From assembly GCF_902712915.1 (NCBI RefSeq), contig NZ_CACTIA010000005.1, positions 1,636,001 to 1,700,000 of the forward strand: 64,000 nt of DNA. Reading direction: 5' to 3'. The stretch comes from Acidiphilium sp. C61 (GTDB lineage Bacteria; Pseudomonadota; Alphaproteobacteria; Acetobacterales; Acetobacteraceae). This document shows positions 51,691 through 59,215 of the stretch, one piece after another (within the stretch, counting starts at the first letter, position 1; the number at the start of each line of letters is the position of its first letter). The notes beneath the pieces were generated by a model. The model was given only the letters and a program-made list of their open reading frames with translations. It ran no database searches and was not told the DNA's origin. The position numbers and the translations under genes were made by a program.

Positions 51691-51764
51691 TGGAGCGGGT
51701 AGCGGGAATCGAACCCGCGCGTTCAGCTTGGGAAGCTGACAGGCTACCATTACATCATACCCGC
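51691..51764 (-). tRNA. tRNA-Gly (anticodon CCC)
   Basis: A 74-nt tRNA. Acceptor stem GCGGGTA / TACCCGC is followed by discriminator T and an encoded CCA. The anticodon arm is TCAGC-TTCCCAA-GCTGA, giving anticodon CCC; the T arm is GCGGG-TTCGATT-CCCGC. It reads GGG codons. otnK ends 18 bp upstream of its 5' end. Confidence 0.95.
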
Positions 51765-51781
51765 ATGGCGCTGGGCGAGAT

Positions 51782-53056
51782 TTAGTCTGCACCGGGCGCG
51801 GGCGCAACTCCCATCGCGGCGAGGGCGCGGGGGAAAAAGTCCGGGCCGCCGAAATTGCCGGATTTGAGGGCGAACAGGCGGGGGGCGGGCTCGATGCTGC
51901 GCAGCAGCGGCACGCCGGGGGCGATTTCGGCGCCGATCTCGAAGGCGGGGATGCCGAGGCGGTCGACGATCGCGCCCGAGGTTTCGCCGCCGGCGACGAT
52001 CAGGCGGCGCACGCCGCGTTCGGCGAGTCCCACGGCGAGGGTGGCGAGGGCGGCCTCGATCCGCGCGCCGATCGCAGCACCATGGGCGGATTTCAGCGCC
52101 GCGACCGCCTCCGGCGTGGCGGAGCTGGCGAGCAGGACGGGGCCGGCGCCGAGATGCGCGCCGGCCCAGGCGAGGGCGGCGGACATGTCGCCGGCGAGAA
52201 GGGCGGCGGCGTCGAGATGGCGGACCGGCATCCGCCCCTCCACCGCGGCGATCTGGCCGAGCGTCGCCGCCGAGCAGCTGCCGGCGATGATCGCGGCAGG
52301 CCCCGCCGGCGCGGAGAAATCGGGGGCGGCGGCAGCGGCGGCAGGGCCCGCGATGGCGCGGGCGAGGCCGAGGCCGAGGCCGGACGCGCCGGTCGAGACC
52401 GGGCGGCGCAGCGCCGCCTTGCCCAGGGCGAGGAGATGGCGCTCGGCGATGGCATCGACGATGCAGGCCGCCCTGCCCTCGCCCGACGCCGCATCGAGCG
52501 CGGCCGCGATCGCCGCCTCCCCTTGCTCCACGAGATCGAACGGCGCGAGGCCGACGGGGCGGGATGACTGGCGGGCGAGCACGCGGACGAGGTTGGAATC
52601 CCGCATCGGGTTGAGCGGGTGGTCCTTGAGCGGGCTTTCGGCGAGCGGGACGGCGCCGACGAAGAGATGCCCCTGGTAGACGGTGCGGCCGGTTTCGGGA
52701 AAGGCCGGGCAGACCGGCACGCAGTGGCCGCCGGCGCGCGCCGCCAGCGCCTCGGTCACCGGGCCGATATTGCCCTCGTCGGTCGAATCGAAGGTCGAGC
52801 AGATCTTGTACATCACATGCTCAGCACCCCGGGCCGTGCAGTATTCGGCGGCGGCGAGGGCGGCGGCGACGGCCTCCCGCGCCGGGACGGAGCGGATCTT
52901 GAAGGCGACGACGATGGCGTCGATCTCCGGCAGGGCAAGGCCGTCGGCGGGGATGCCGATGGTCTGCACCGTGCGCAGGCCGTTGCGGCTCAGCGTGTTC
53001 GCGAGGTCGGAGGCGCCGGTATAGTCATCGGCGATGCAGGCGAGGCGCAGGCTCAT
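51782..53056 (-). CDS. otnK: 3-oxo-tetronate 4-kinase (DUF1537, four-carbon acid sugar kinase)
   Basis: A 424-residue DUF1537 kinase that phosphorylates 3-oxo-tetronate in threonate/erythronate catabolism. The N-terminal substrate domain has CIADDYTGASDLANTLSRNG and YKICSTFDSTDEGNIGPV; the C-terminal nucleotide domain has AGSCSAATLGQIAAVE and the phosphate-binding VAGGETSGAIVDRLG. The specificity call (OtnK versus other DUF1537 kinases) rests on the neighbours otnI, ltnD and otnC. Its ATG lies in the first copy of a 38-bp tandem repeat that separates it from otnI. Confidence 0.88.
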   Translation of the reverse strand: MSLRLACIADDYTGASDLANTLSRNGLRTVQTIGIPADGLALPEIDAIVVAFKIRSVPAREAVAAALAAAEYCTARGAEHVMYKICSTFDSTDEGNIGPVTEALAARAGGHCVPVCPAFPETGRTVYQGHLFVGAVPLAESPLKDHPLNPMRDSNLVRVLARQSSRPVGLAPFDLVEQGEAAIAAALDAASGEGRAACIVDAIAERHLLALGKAALRRPVSTGASGLGLGLARAIAGPAAAAAAPDFSAPAGPAAIIAGSCSAATLGQIAAVEGRMPVRHLDAAALLAGDMSAALAWAGAHLGAGPVLLASSATPEAVAALKSAHGAAIGARIEAALATLAVGLAERGVRRLIVAGGETSGAIVDRLGIPAFEIGAEIAPGVPLLRSIEPAPRLFALKSGNFGGPDFFPRALAAMGVAPAPGAD

Positions 53057-53146
53057 CGGCCGCGCCCGGCGAACGTGGCGGGGCGCGGGCTCATCGGCCG
53101 CGCCCGGCGAACGTGGCGGGGCGCGGGCTCATCGGCCGCGCCCCGC
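53051..53146. repeat. 38-bp tandem repeat at the otnI-otnK junction
   Basis: Copies start at 53051, 53089 and 53127 (third partial). Each begins GCTCATCGGCCGCGCCC and, on the minus strand, contains CGATGAGC, i.e. the overlapping otnI stop and otnK start. The repeat inserted 76 bp between what was probably an ATGA overlap. Confidence 0.92.
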
Positions 53147-53902
53147 GAACCATTCGAGGCCGTCCTCGGTGCGGCCGCGCGGGCGGTATTCGCAGCCGAC
53201 GATGCCGGCATAGCCGAGGCGGTCCAGCTCGTCGAACAGGAATGGATAGTTCAGCTCCTCGCCATCCGGCTCGTGGCGCGAGGGGACCGAGGCGATCTGC
53301 ACGTGGCCGACCTGGCGGATCAGCCGGCGCAGCCGCATCGTCACGTCGCCATGGATGATCTGGCAGTGATAGATGTCGAACTGCAGGCGCACATTGCCCA
53401 GGCCGAGCCCGGCGATGAACGCGGCGGCGGCATCGACATCGTTGAGGAAATAGCCCGGCATGTCGCGGCCGTTGATCGGCTCCAGCAGCAGGTCGATGCC
53501 GTGATGGGCGAGGGTTTCGGCGGTGCGGCGGACGGCGTCGCGATAGCTTGAGCGGGCGGCGGGGTCGGCCGGATCGGCGAGCCCGGCCATCAGGTGCAGG
53601 CGGGTCACACCCGTCGCCGCCGCGTATTCGAGGGCGCGGGCGGTGCCGGCGGCGAGTTCCTCCTCGCGGCCGGGCAAGGCGGCGAGGCCGCGCTCGCCGC
53701 CGGCCCAGTCGCCGGGCGGCAGGTTGAACAGCGCCTGGGTCAGCCCGTGCCGCGCGAGGCGGGCGCCGATCTCTTCCGGCTGGTGATCGTAGGGGAAGAG
53801 GAACTCCACGGCGTCGAACCCCGCATCAGCGGCGGCGGCGAAACGGTCGAGGAAGGGAACCTCGTTGAACATCATCGAGAGATTGGCGGCGAAGCGGGGC
53901 AT
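53129..53902 (-). CDS. otnI: 2-oxo-tetronate isomerase (hydroxypyruvate isomerase family)
   Basis: A 257-residue TIM-barrel isomerase converting 2-oxo-tetronate to 3-oxo-tetronate, formerly annotated Hyi. RFAANLSMMFNEVPFLDRFAAAADAGF is the standard start (quoted in part: AANLSMMFNEVPFLDRFA). LLLEPINGRDMPGYFL contains a catalytic Glu; QFDIYHCQIIHGDVTM and VGHVQIASVPSRHEPDGEELNY hold metal/substrate residues. It lies between ltnD and otnK. Confidence 0.88.
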   Translation of the reverse strand: MPRFAANLSMMFNEVPFLDRFAAAADAGFDAVEFLFPYDHQPEEIGARLARHGLTQALFNLPPGDWAGGERGLAALPGREEELAAGTARALEYAAATGVTRLHLMAGLADPADPAARSSYRDAVRRTAETLAHHGIDLLLEPINGRDMPGYFLNDVDAAAAFIAGLGLGNVRLQFDIYHCQIIHGDVTMRLRRLIRQVGHVQIASVPSRHEPDGEELNYPFLFDELDRLGYAGIVGCEYRPRGRTEDGLEWFAGRGR

Positions 53903-53958
53903 GGGGCCCTCCGGATCAGGCGTGTGGAGTCAGGCGTGTGGCGTCAGGACGGTCGGGA

Positions 53959-54870
53959 TCAGGTCGGTTCGGGCAGCGAGATCGGCGCGATGCGGGCGAA
54001 GAGCCGGGCGACGGAGGCATCGTCGTCCCGCCCCATGCCGGCGGCGGCGGTCATCAGGAAGAGTTGCAGCGCCTCGGAGGCCATCGGCACCGGCATCCGG
54101 CCGCGCCGCGCCATGTCGAGCACGATGCCGAGATCCTTGGTGAAGATGTCCACCGCGCTGCGCGGCGCGTAATCGGCGTCGAGAATGTGGGGCACGCGGT
54201 TCTCGAACATCCAGCTATTGCCGGCGGAGCCGGTGATGACCTCGTAGACGCGGGCGAGGTCGAGCCCCATCGAGGCGGCGAAGGCGATGGCCTCGCAGGC
54301 GGCGGCGATATGCACGCCGGCGAGGAGCTGGTTGACCATCTTGAAGCCGGCGCCGATGCCCGGGGCGTCGCCGAGTTCGTGGATCGTGGCGGCCATCGCG
54401 TCGAGCGCGGGGCGGGCGGCGGCGAAGGCGGCTTCGCTCCCCGAAGCCATGATGGTGAGCTTGCCCTCCGCCGCGCGGGCGGTGCCGCCGCTGATCGGCG
54501 CGTCGAGATAATGCACGCCCATCGCCTCCAGCCGGGCGGCGAGGGCGCGGACGGCCTCCGGCGCCATCGTCGCACAGGAGATGAAGACCGAACCCGGCGC
54601 CATCGCCGCGGCACAGCCGGCCGCGCCGAACAGCACCGCCTCGGTCTGCTCGGCGTTGACGACGACGCTGACGACGATCTCCGCCCCGCGCGCGGCGGCC
54701 TCGGGCGAGGCGGCCGGCGCACCGCCGGCGGCGGCGAGGCGGTCGAGATTCGCCGGCACGACGTCGAACCCGCGGAGCGAAAATCCGGCGCGCAGCAGGG
54801 CTGCGGCCATGCCCGCACCCATCGAGCCGAGGCCGATCACGGCGGCCGCCCTGCCCGTCCCCGCGCTCAT
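53959..54870 (-). CDS. ltnD: L-threonate dehydrogenase-like beta-hydroxyacid dehydrogenase
   Basis: A 303-residue NAD-dependent beta-hydroxyacid dehydrogenase, close to LtnD, which oxidises L-threonate to 2-oxo-tetronate. Nucleotide motif VIGLGSMGAGMAAALLRAG; substrate motif LDAPISGGTARAAEGKLTIM; catalytic Lys in GAGFKMVNQLLAGVH. Its position before otnI and otnK supports the tetronate role over tartronate semialdehyde reductase. A 14-bp direct duplication carrying TCA lies at 53916-53943, in the gap before otnI. Confidence 0.83.
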   Translation of the reverse strand: MSAGTGRAAAVIGLGSMGAGMAAALLRAGFSLRGFDVVPANLDRLAAAGGAPAASPEAAARGAEIVVSVVVNAEQTEAVLFGAAGCAAAMAPGSVFISCATMAPEAVRALAARLEAMGVHYLDAPISGGTARAAEGKLTIMASGSEAAFAAARPALDAMAATIHELGDAPGIGAGFKMVNQLLAGVHIAAACEAIAFAASMGLDLARVYEVITGSAGNSWMFENRVPHILDADYAPRSAVDIFTKDLGIVLDMARRGRMPVPMASEALQLFLMTAAAGMGRDDDASVARLFARIAPISLPEPT

Positions 54871-54915
54871 CGCCGCCCGTCCGCTGAAGCTGTGGTCATG
54901 CCGTTCTCCTGAGGC

Positions 54916-56025
54916 TCATGTGCTGCCGCCGGCCTCGAGCGTGAAACCGACATCGAGGCGGCGGGTGGTCGGCTCCCGCCCGGAGATGCGGGCGAGAAGC
55001 ATGGCGGCGGCCTCGCGGCCGATCTGGCGGCGGGGCGAGACGATGGTGGTGAGCGATGGCGTGGTCAGCGCCGCGATCGGCAGGCCGTTGAAACCGGCGA
55101 TGGCGATGCGGCCGGGAATCTCGATCCCGTCGCGCCGGGCGCGCAGCAGGGCGCCGACGGCCATTTCGTCATTGGCGAAGAACAGCGCGTCGAGCGCGGG
55201 GGCGATGGCGAGCAGCTCGGGCAGCGCGTCCCACCCGGCCTGCTGGCCGCCACTTTGGCCGCCGCTTTGGCCTTCCGTGCCCGCGCGGTCGAACAGGGTG
55301 ATTGCGGCCTGGCCGGCGAGGTGGCGGCGCAGGCCGTCATAACGCTGGCGGGCGCGGTAATCGTCGTGCATGCGCAGGCCGACGAAGCCGATCCGCCGGT
55401 AGCCGCGGGCGAGCAGGTGGGCGGCCATCGCCGCCCCGGCGCGGACATGCGAGAGGCCGACATTCATGTCGATCGGCGCGCGGCCGGTTTCCATGAACTC
55501 GACGATGGGGATGCCGGCATGGCGCAGCAGGGCGGTGGTGCGCTTGTCGTGCCGCAGCCCGGCGACGAGCATGCCCGGCGGGGCCCAGCCGAGCAGGGTG
55601 GTGGCCAGCGCCGCCTCGGTCGCGAGATCGTAGCCGGTGCTGCCGAGCAGCATCTGGTAGCCCTCGGCCTCCAGGGTTTCCTGGATGCCCTCGATCACCT
55701 CGACGAAGACGACATTGGCGAGCGAGGGCACGATGACGGGGATGACGCGGGTGCGCGCCGAGGCGAGCGCGCCGGCCATGCGGTTGGGCACGTAGCCGAG
55801 CGCTTCGACCGCCTGCTCGATCCGGCTGCGCAGGGCATCGGAGACCGAGGCGGGGTTGTTGATCGCGCGGGAGACGGTGATGGGGGCGACGCCGGCGCCG
55901 GCGGCGACCTCGGCCAGGGTGACCGCGCCGCGGCCGCGCCGGATGCGGCGGGGGGGCGCGGCTTCCGCGTCCGTCGCCGTTCGCGCTCGTTCTGCCTTTG
56001 CGCCGCCCGCGCGCGCCCTTGCCAT
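54916..56025 (-). CDS. LacI-family repressor of the tetronate locus
   Basis: A 369-residue LacI/GntR-type regulator. An unusual basic, Arg/Ala-rich N-terminal extension of about 33 residues precedes the HTH VTLAEVAAGAGVAPITVSRAINNP. The hinge region is LGYVPNRMAGALASARTRVI. The periplasmic-binding-like effector domain has PVIVPSLANVVFVEVIEGIQ and FFANDEMAVGALLRARRDG. A short GQSGGQSGGQQ repeat lies in the middle. Two LacI-type operators lie 38-70 bp upstream of its ATG, so autoregulation and control of the divergent genes are likely. Confidence 0.88.
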   Translation of the reverse strand: MARARAGGAKAERARTATDAEAAPPRRIRRGRGAVTLAEVAAGAGVAPITVSRAINNPASVSDALRSRIEQAVEALGYVPNRMAGALASARTRVIPVIVPSLANVVFVEVIEGIQETLEAEGYQMLLGSTGYDLATEAALATTLLGWAPPGMLVAGLRHDKRTTALLRHAGIPIVEFMETGRAPIDMNVGLSHVRAGAAMAAHLLARGYRRIGFVGLRMHDDYRARQRYDGLRRHLAGQAAITLFDRAGTEGQSGGQSGGQQAGWDALPELLAIAPALDALFFANDEMAVGALLRARRDGIEIPGRIAIAGFNGLPIAALTTPSLTTIVSPRRQIGREAAAMLLARISGREPTTRRLDVGFTLEAGGST

Positions 56026-56062
56026 GAAACGACTATCGCGGAGATCGGCGCGCGGCGCAAGA

Positions 56063-56095
56063 TGGTAGCGCTGTCAAACAGTGGTTGCGCTACCA
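56063..56095. promoter_or_regulatory. Two LacI-type operators in tandem
   Basis: TGGTAGCGCTGTCA at 56063-56076 and TGGTTGCGCTACCA at 56082-56095, starting 19 bp apart. Both are close to the palindrome TGGTAGCGCTACCA. The outer half-sites TGGTAGCGC and GCGCTACCA also form one larger inverted repeat. They lie between lacI and the divergent dehydrogenase gene. Confidence 0.78.
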
Positions 56096-56113
56096 CGACC
56101 CGGCTCCTATACA

Positions 56114-56220
56114 TAGAGCACGTTCCGATCCATCCGGATCGGATGGCGTGCTCTGTCTTGTTGATAATTGGAGCATCTTTATCCGATCAGATGATTCCAT
56201 CTGATCGGATGATGCTCTAG
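56114..56220. repeat. Bipartite hairpin repeat (B then A), nearly canonical
   Basis: A 107-bp copy flanked by TAG and CTAG. B hairpin: CACGTTCCGATCC-ATCC-GGATCGGATGGCGTG. A hairpin: ATCCGATCAGATG-ATTC-CATCTGATCGGAT with perfect inner arms. It sits in the intergenic region between the lacI operators and the dehydrogenase gene, one of the few copies not at a 3' end. Confidence 0.93.
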
Positions 56221-56250
56221 CAGACGAACGAACCTGCGGGAGAAACCTTC

Positions 56251-57159
56251 ATGTCGGCCAGCGGATCAAAACCCTCCATCGGCTTCATCGGCATCGGCTT
56301 CATGGGCCACGGCATGGCGAAGAACATCGTCGAGGCCGGTTACGCGCTCACGGTGATGGCGCATCGCAACCGCGCGCCGGTCGAGGACCTGATCGGCCGG
56401 GGGGCGAAGGAGGCGAAGAGCCCGCGCGAGATCGCCGAAACCGCCGACATCGTGTTCCTCTGCGTCACCGGCAGCCCGCAGGTGCGCGCCGTGACCGAGG
56501 GGGAAAACGGCCTCGCCGCCGCCGGCAGGAAGCTCATCATCGTCGATTGCTCGACCTCGGACCCCTCGGTCACCGTGCCGCTCGCCGAGAGCCTTGCCGC
56601 GCGGAACATCACCCTGCTCGACGCGCCGCTCGGCCGCACGCCGAAGGATGCGTGGGAGGGCACGCTCGACGTGATGATCGGCGGGGCGGCGGAGGATATC
56701 GCCCGCGTGCGCCCGGTGATCGACACCTTCGCCCAGCGCGTGATCCATACCGGGCAGACCGGCACCGGCCACACGATGAAGCTGCTGAACAATTTCCTCT
56801 CGATGGGCTATGGCGCGCTCTATGCCGAGGCGCTGATGCTCGGCGCCAAGGCCGGGCTTTCGGCCGAGACCTTCCACAGCGTGATCGCCGGCGGGCGGAT
56901 GGATTGCGGCTTCTACCAGACCTTCATGCAATACGTGGTCGGGCGCGACCGCAACGCCCACAAGTTCACGCTGAACAACGCGCTGAAGGACACCGCCTAT
57001 CTCAACGCCTTCGCGGTGGCGCAGGGCGCGGCCAACCCGCTCGCCGCCGCCGTTCGCAATTCCTATGCCCAGGCGGTGGGCGCCGGGCGGGGCGACGATT
57101 TCGTGCCGATGCTGGCCGATTTCATCGCCGAGGCCAACGGGGTGAAGCGGGCGGAATGA
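56251..57159 (+). CDS. Second beta-hydroxyacid dehydrogenase of the tetronate locus
   Basis: A 302-residue 3-hydroxyisobutyrate/GarR-superfamily dehydrogenase. The NAD motif is IGFIGIGFMGHGMAKNIVEAG and the catalytic Lys is in GTGHTMKLLNNFLSMG. The usual substrate loop DAPVSGG is changed to LDAPLGRTPKDAWEGTLDVM, so it belongs to a distinct subgroup from ltnD. GGGAG lies upstream of the ATG. It overlaps otnC by ATGA, so it probably acts on a tetronate-like hydroxy acid, but the exact substrate is open. Confidence 0.82.
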   Translation: MSASGSKPSIGFIGIGFMGHGMAKNIVEAGYALTVMAHRNRAPVEDLIGRGAKEAKSPREIAETADIVFLCVTGSPQVRAVTEGENGLAAAGRKLIIVDCSTSDPSVTVPLAESLAARNITLLDAPLGRTPKDAWEGTLDVMIGGAAEDIARVRPVIDTFAQRVIHTGQTGTGHTMKLLNNFLSMGYGALYAEALMLGAKAGLSAETFHSVIAGGRMDCGFYQTFMQYVVGRDRNAHKFTLNNALKDTAYLNAFAVAQGAANPLAAAVRNSYAQAVGAGRGDDFVPMLADFIAEANGVKRAE

Positions 57160-57791
57160 GCGAGAGCGCGCTGCGCGAGGCGATCTGCCGCTTCGGCCGG
57201 TCGCTGTTCGAGCGGGGGCTGACGCCCGGCTCCTCGGGCAATATCAGCGTGCGGCTGGAGGATGGCGGCTGGCTCTGCACGCCGACCGACGCCTCGCTCG
57301 GCTTTCTCGACCCCGCGCGCATCGCCCGGCTCGACGCCAACCGGCGGCTGGTTTCGGGCGACAGGCCGACCAAGGAAATCCCGCTGCACGACGCGCTGTA
57401 TGACACCAGGCCGGACGCGGGCGCGGTGGTGCATCTGCACTCGACCCATGCCGTCGCCCTCTCGCTGCTGCCCGGGATCGACCCGGCGGAGGCGCTGCCG
57501 CCGCTGACCCCCTATGTGATGATGCGCGTCGGCAAGGTCGCGCTGGTGCCGTTCCATGTGCCGGGCGATCCGGCGGTGGGCGATGCCATTCGCGGGCTCG
57601 CCGGCAAGCACAGCGCCGTGCTGCTGGCCAATCACGGCCCGGTCGTCGCCGGCACGTCGCTCCAGGCGGCGGTGTTCGCGATGGAGGAGCTTGAGGAAAC
57701 CGCGAAGCTTCATCTGCTCACCCGTGGGCTCAACCCGCGGCTGCTGACGGCCGAGCAGCAGGCGGCGGTGCGGGCGAAATTCGGGGTCTGA
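57156..57791 (+). CDS. otnC: 3-oxo-tetronate 4-phosphate decarboxylase (class II aldolase family)
   Basis: A 211-residue class II aldolase/adducin-type protein that decarboxylates 3-oxo-tetronate 4-phosphate to dihydroxyacetone phosphate. GLTPGSSGNISVRLEDGGWLCTPTDASLG is the phosphate-binding start (quoted in part: LTPGSSGNISVR). The Zn-ligand motif is VVHLHSTHAVALS, with a third His in LLANHGPVVAG. Translationally coupled to the preceding dehydrogenase. Confidence 0.88.
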   Translation: MSESALREAICRFGRSLFERGLTPGSSGNISVRLEDGGWLCTPTDASLGFLDPARIARLDANRRLVSGDRPTKEIPLHDALYDTRPDAGAVVHLHSTHAVALSLLPGIDPAEALPPLTPYVMMRVGKVALVPFHVPGDPAVGDAIRGLAGKHSAVLLANHGPVVAGTSLQAAVFAMEELEETAKLHLLTRGLNPRLLTAEQQAAVRAKFGV

Positions 57792-57822
57792 TTCCCCTTC
57801 CCTTCCCTGCCCTGCCCTGTCG

Positions 57823-58410
57823 TCAGGCCGCGCCGGTTTCGTCGGGGAAAGATTGCGGCGCCTCGCGCCGGTCGGTCATGCCGTAGTCGCGGATGACGCG
57901 CACCAGCCGGTGCGATGCCCCCTCGCCCGCCCCATCTCGCGCACCGTCTCCCGCCCCGCTCCTGAGGAGCAAGACATCGCCGGGGGTGAGGACCGCCTCG
58001 AACACGTCCCAGCCGAGGAGGCCAGGCATCGCGGGGTCGAGCCCGAGGTCGCGGGCGAGACCCTCCGGCGCCATGTCCGCAGCCCCCTCGCGCCGCGCGG
58101 TGAGGAGGGAGACATGCGCGCCGTCATCGGCCAGCACGCCGACGCGCAGGCGATACTCCGCGAACAGCGCGCGTCGCGCCTCGGCCTGGGCGCGGTGGTG
58201 CAGGGTGTGGCGGCGCCAGGCGATCAGCGCCGCCTCGTCGCGCCAGAGCGAAACCGAGAGCAGCACGCCCGGCCGGGTCAGGCTGCGATAGCGGATGTTC
58301 TCGATGAAGCCGTCGATCGCTTCAAGCTCGGGGCGCAGCAGGCGGGCATGGCCGAAATACTCGTCCAGCCTGCCGTCCTTCGGCCTGACCTCGAAGATGA
58401 CGGCGTGCAT
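57823..58410 (-). CDS. Antibiotic biosynthesis monooxygenase (ABM) domain protein
   Basis: A 195-residue protein. The first about 100 residues form an ABM (dimeric alpha/beta ferredoxin-like) domain: MHAVIFEVRPKDGRLDEYFG, ELEAIDGFIENIRYRSLTRPG, SVSLWRDEAALIAWRRHTLH. The C-terminal half is less conserved and includes a low-complexity GAGDGARDGAGEGA stretch. It follows the DUF2889 gene by 4 bp and is probably in the same operon. Function unknown. Confidence 0.75.
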   Translation of the reverse strand: MHAVIFEVRPKDGRLDEYFGHARLLRPELEAIDGFIENIRYRSLTRPGVLLSVSLWRDEAALIAWRRHTLHHRAQAEARRALFAEYRLRVGVLADDGAHVSLLTARREGAADMAPEGLARDLGLDPAMPGLLGWDVFEAVLTPGDVLLLRSGAGDGARDGAGEGASHRLVRVIRDYGMTDRREAPQSFPDETGAA

Positions 58411-58414
58411 CGAG

Positions 58415-59011
58415 CTATTCCGCCGCCGACGCCGCCTCGGCCTCGCGCTGGCGCTCTTCCGCCCGGGCGCGGATCTTGGCGACCAGCGGGCCCTGTTCGT
58501 TATAGGCGTGGCAGGAATTGAGCAGCGCGGTCGGGATGTCCCAGCGGTCTTCGGTGGTGCCGCCCTCGCGCGCGGCCTTGTGGGCGCGGATGGAGAACAT
58601 GGTCTGGATCGCGGTGGTCGCGACCTGCTGGAGCAGTTCGCGCAGATGGGTGCAGCCGGCGGTGCCGCCGACGCGCTCCATCGCCCCCTTGAGGAAGCCC
58701 TTGCCGATGGTCAGCCCGACCAGTGCGGCGAAATTGGGCGCAACGCCGGGGCAGATCGCGTGCGGCGTGTCGTCCATCGTCGCCTCGGCGCGGACGACGG
58801 TCAGCTTGTCGTCCAGCGTCACGCGCAGGCCCATGCCGTGCAGCGCCTCGCCGGCATTGATCCGGCCGCGGTCGTGATTGCCGAAACTGTAGGTCTTGGT
58901 GTCTTTCAGATGCGCTTCGATGTCGACAAGGCCGTCGGCGCGGAGGAAGCCGCGGATCGCGATGTCGCGCAGATGGAGCAGTTGCCGGGGCTCGGCATGG
59001 CTGAGGGGCAT
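58415..59011 (-). CDS. DUF2889 family protein
   Basis: 198 residues from ATG 59011. It matches DUF2889: LHLRDIAIRGFLRADGLVDIEAHLKDTK begins it (quoted in part: RDIAIRGFLRADGLVDIEA), then INAGEALHGMGLRVTLDD, AEATMDDTPHAICPGVAPNF and GTAGCTHLRELLQQVATTAIQT. The longer frame upstream would enter the 5' region of the MFS gene and lacks support. Function unknown; members occur beside degradation genes in other genomes, which I treat as weak context only. Confidence 0.78.
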   Translation of the reverse strand: MPLSHAEPRQLLHLRDIAIRGFLRADGLVDIEAHLKDTKTYSFGNHDRGRINAGEALHGMGLRVTLDDKLTVVRAEATMDDTPHAICPGVAPNFAALVGLTIGKGFLKGAMERVGGTAGCTHLRELLQQVATTAIQTMFSIRAHKAAREGGTTEDRWDIPTALLNSCHAYNEQGPLVAKIRARAEERQREAEAASAAE

Positions 59012-59215
59012 GGGGCGGTGACTTTCCCTGATCACGATATTGCCCAATAGGGTAAGCGCTGCCACGGCGCGTTGCAAATGCCACGGGCGGTTGCATGGCA
59101 GGGTTGCTGCCCCAGCGCCGGAGCGGCGCGGCAGCATGGTTGTGCGGCGGCGGCGGCGCGGGCAATCTGGTGCGCTGTCCTCCTCACCCCGAGCGGGCGC
59201 GAGCATCGCGGAACC

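Noticed and set aside
51513..51785. Small open frames on both strands over the tRNA-Gly gene
   Set aside because: They overlap the tRNA and have no support beyond being open.
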